Assembly: GCA_030653975.1 (NCBI GenBank)
Contig: JAURYH010000025.1
Span: forward strand, 39,130 to 103,129
Source: Hydrogenophaga sp.
Lineage (GTDB): Bacteria; Pseudomonadota; Gammaproteobacteria; Burkholderiales; Burkholderiaceae_C
Direction of reading: 5' to 3'
DNA length: 64,000 nt
In this document: piece after piece, positions 63,853 through 64,000 of the stretch
Numbering within the stretch: position 1 is the first letter of the stretch
Layout: each line of letters opens with the position of its first letter
Position numbers and translations under genes: made by a program
Notes under the pieces: model-generated
The model's database searches: none
What the model saw: only the letters and a program-made list of their open reading frames with translations
Told to the model about the DNA's origin: nothing

Positions 63853-64000
63853 CAGTTGCCTCCCTCGCGAAGTGACGGATGCACGACCTGACCGTCCCGG
63901 GTCAGGCAGGTGCCCGTGATGATTTCGTCTTCCCAGTTGATCGCGAGCGCTTTCGTCTCCTTGTCGATCAGGGGCGTGATGAAGTTGAGCAGGTTCTTGG
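63852..64000 (-). CDS. pntAA: NAD(P) transhydrogenase subunit alpha 1, C-terminal end only
   Basis: Last ~48 residues of the soluble NAD-binding subunit, running in from beyond the right edge: NLLNFITPLIDKETKALAINWEDEIITGTCLTRDGQVVHP and then a stop. This corresponds to the end of domain I in split PntA. TGA and the next ATG share one base, so translation is coupled to pntAB. Confidence 0.85.
   Translation of the reverse strand, partial: KNLLNFITPLIDKETKALAINWEDEIITGTCLTRDGQVVHPSLREGGN

Overview
The window is about 67% GC and reads as a betaproteobacterium of the family Comamonadaceae (Hydrogenophaga/Acidovorax-like). The evidence is the protein sequences, the gene neighbours (uvrA, MFS, ssb; purE-purK; a single-chain pntA) and a recurrent intergenic hairpin element of the CCCCCTCAAGGGGG type. 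The last ~1.1 kb (about 62,922 to the end) does not belong: it carries, on the opposite strand, a split-pntA transhydrogenase operon of alphaproteobacterial type, joined tail-to-tail inside pntB. I read this as an assembly or library chimera.

Layout. 1-24 kb is mostly housekeeping: an aldo/keto reductase, cnoX, purE-purK, a Sua5-type tsaC, a SemiSWEET, dacB, a tsaB-rimI-uracil-DNA-glycosylase operon, an EamA transporter, pyrF, two glutathione transferases, a CYTH/CHAD protein, a MipA-like porin, uvrA, an MFS exporter, a ClC channel and ssb. A two-gene module for a NarI/DsrM-like membrane cytochrome b and an HdrD/DsrK-like CCG iron-sulfur protein lies between uvrA and the MFS gene.

24-41 kb is a respiratory and sulfur locus. 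First comes a bd-superfamily oxidase without CydB: two tandem CydA-like subunits, the first with a fused C-terminal cytochrome c. It is followed by a monohaem cytochrome c, an FccB-like flavoprotein, a dihaem FccA-like cytochrome and an overlapping methyltransferase. Then come DUF3422 and DUF4395 genes and a sigma-54 activator with a cysteine-rich PAS domain. Next is cydP-cydA-cydB, interrupted before cydX-ybgE by an octahaem tetrathionate-reductase-family cytochrome, a membrane cytochrome b and a lone Rieske protein. Both oxidase operons are preceded by nearly identical sigma-54-like elements (GGCACGYTTCTTG), an IHF-like site and a TGGCA/TGCCA inverted repeat about 100 bp upstream. The activator gene lies between the operons, so it is the obvious candidate for controlling both.

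41-50 kb carries small stress and sulfur genes: a degenerate metallo-beta-lactamase-fold protein, a BASS transporter, a truncated haemoglobin, a hotdog thioesterase, a periplasmic DsrE protein, a methyltransferase, a 1-Cys peroxiredoxin, mnmA with an in-frame insertion, a second FccB-like Tat-type lipoprotein and a DODA-type dioxygenase. Three promoters here and in the octahaem module share ATACY-N6-GGTAK sites resembling CsoR/CstR operators.

50-62.9 kb holds a polyamine-type ABC transporter operon, an ethylbenzene-dehydrogenase-like haem protein with a DUF2231 membrane partner behind an FNR-like box, arfB, a hemerythrin, a PNPOx-GAF regulator pair, a NUDIX hydrolase and pntA-pntB'. No tRNA, rRNA, CRISPR array, prophage or insertion sequence was seen.
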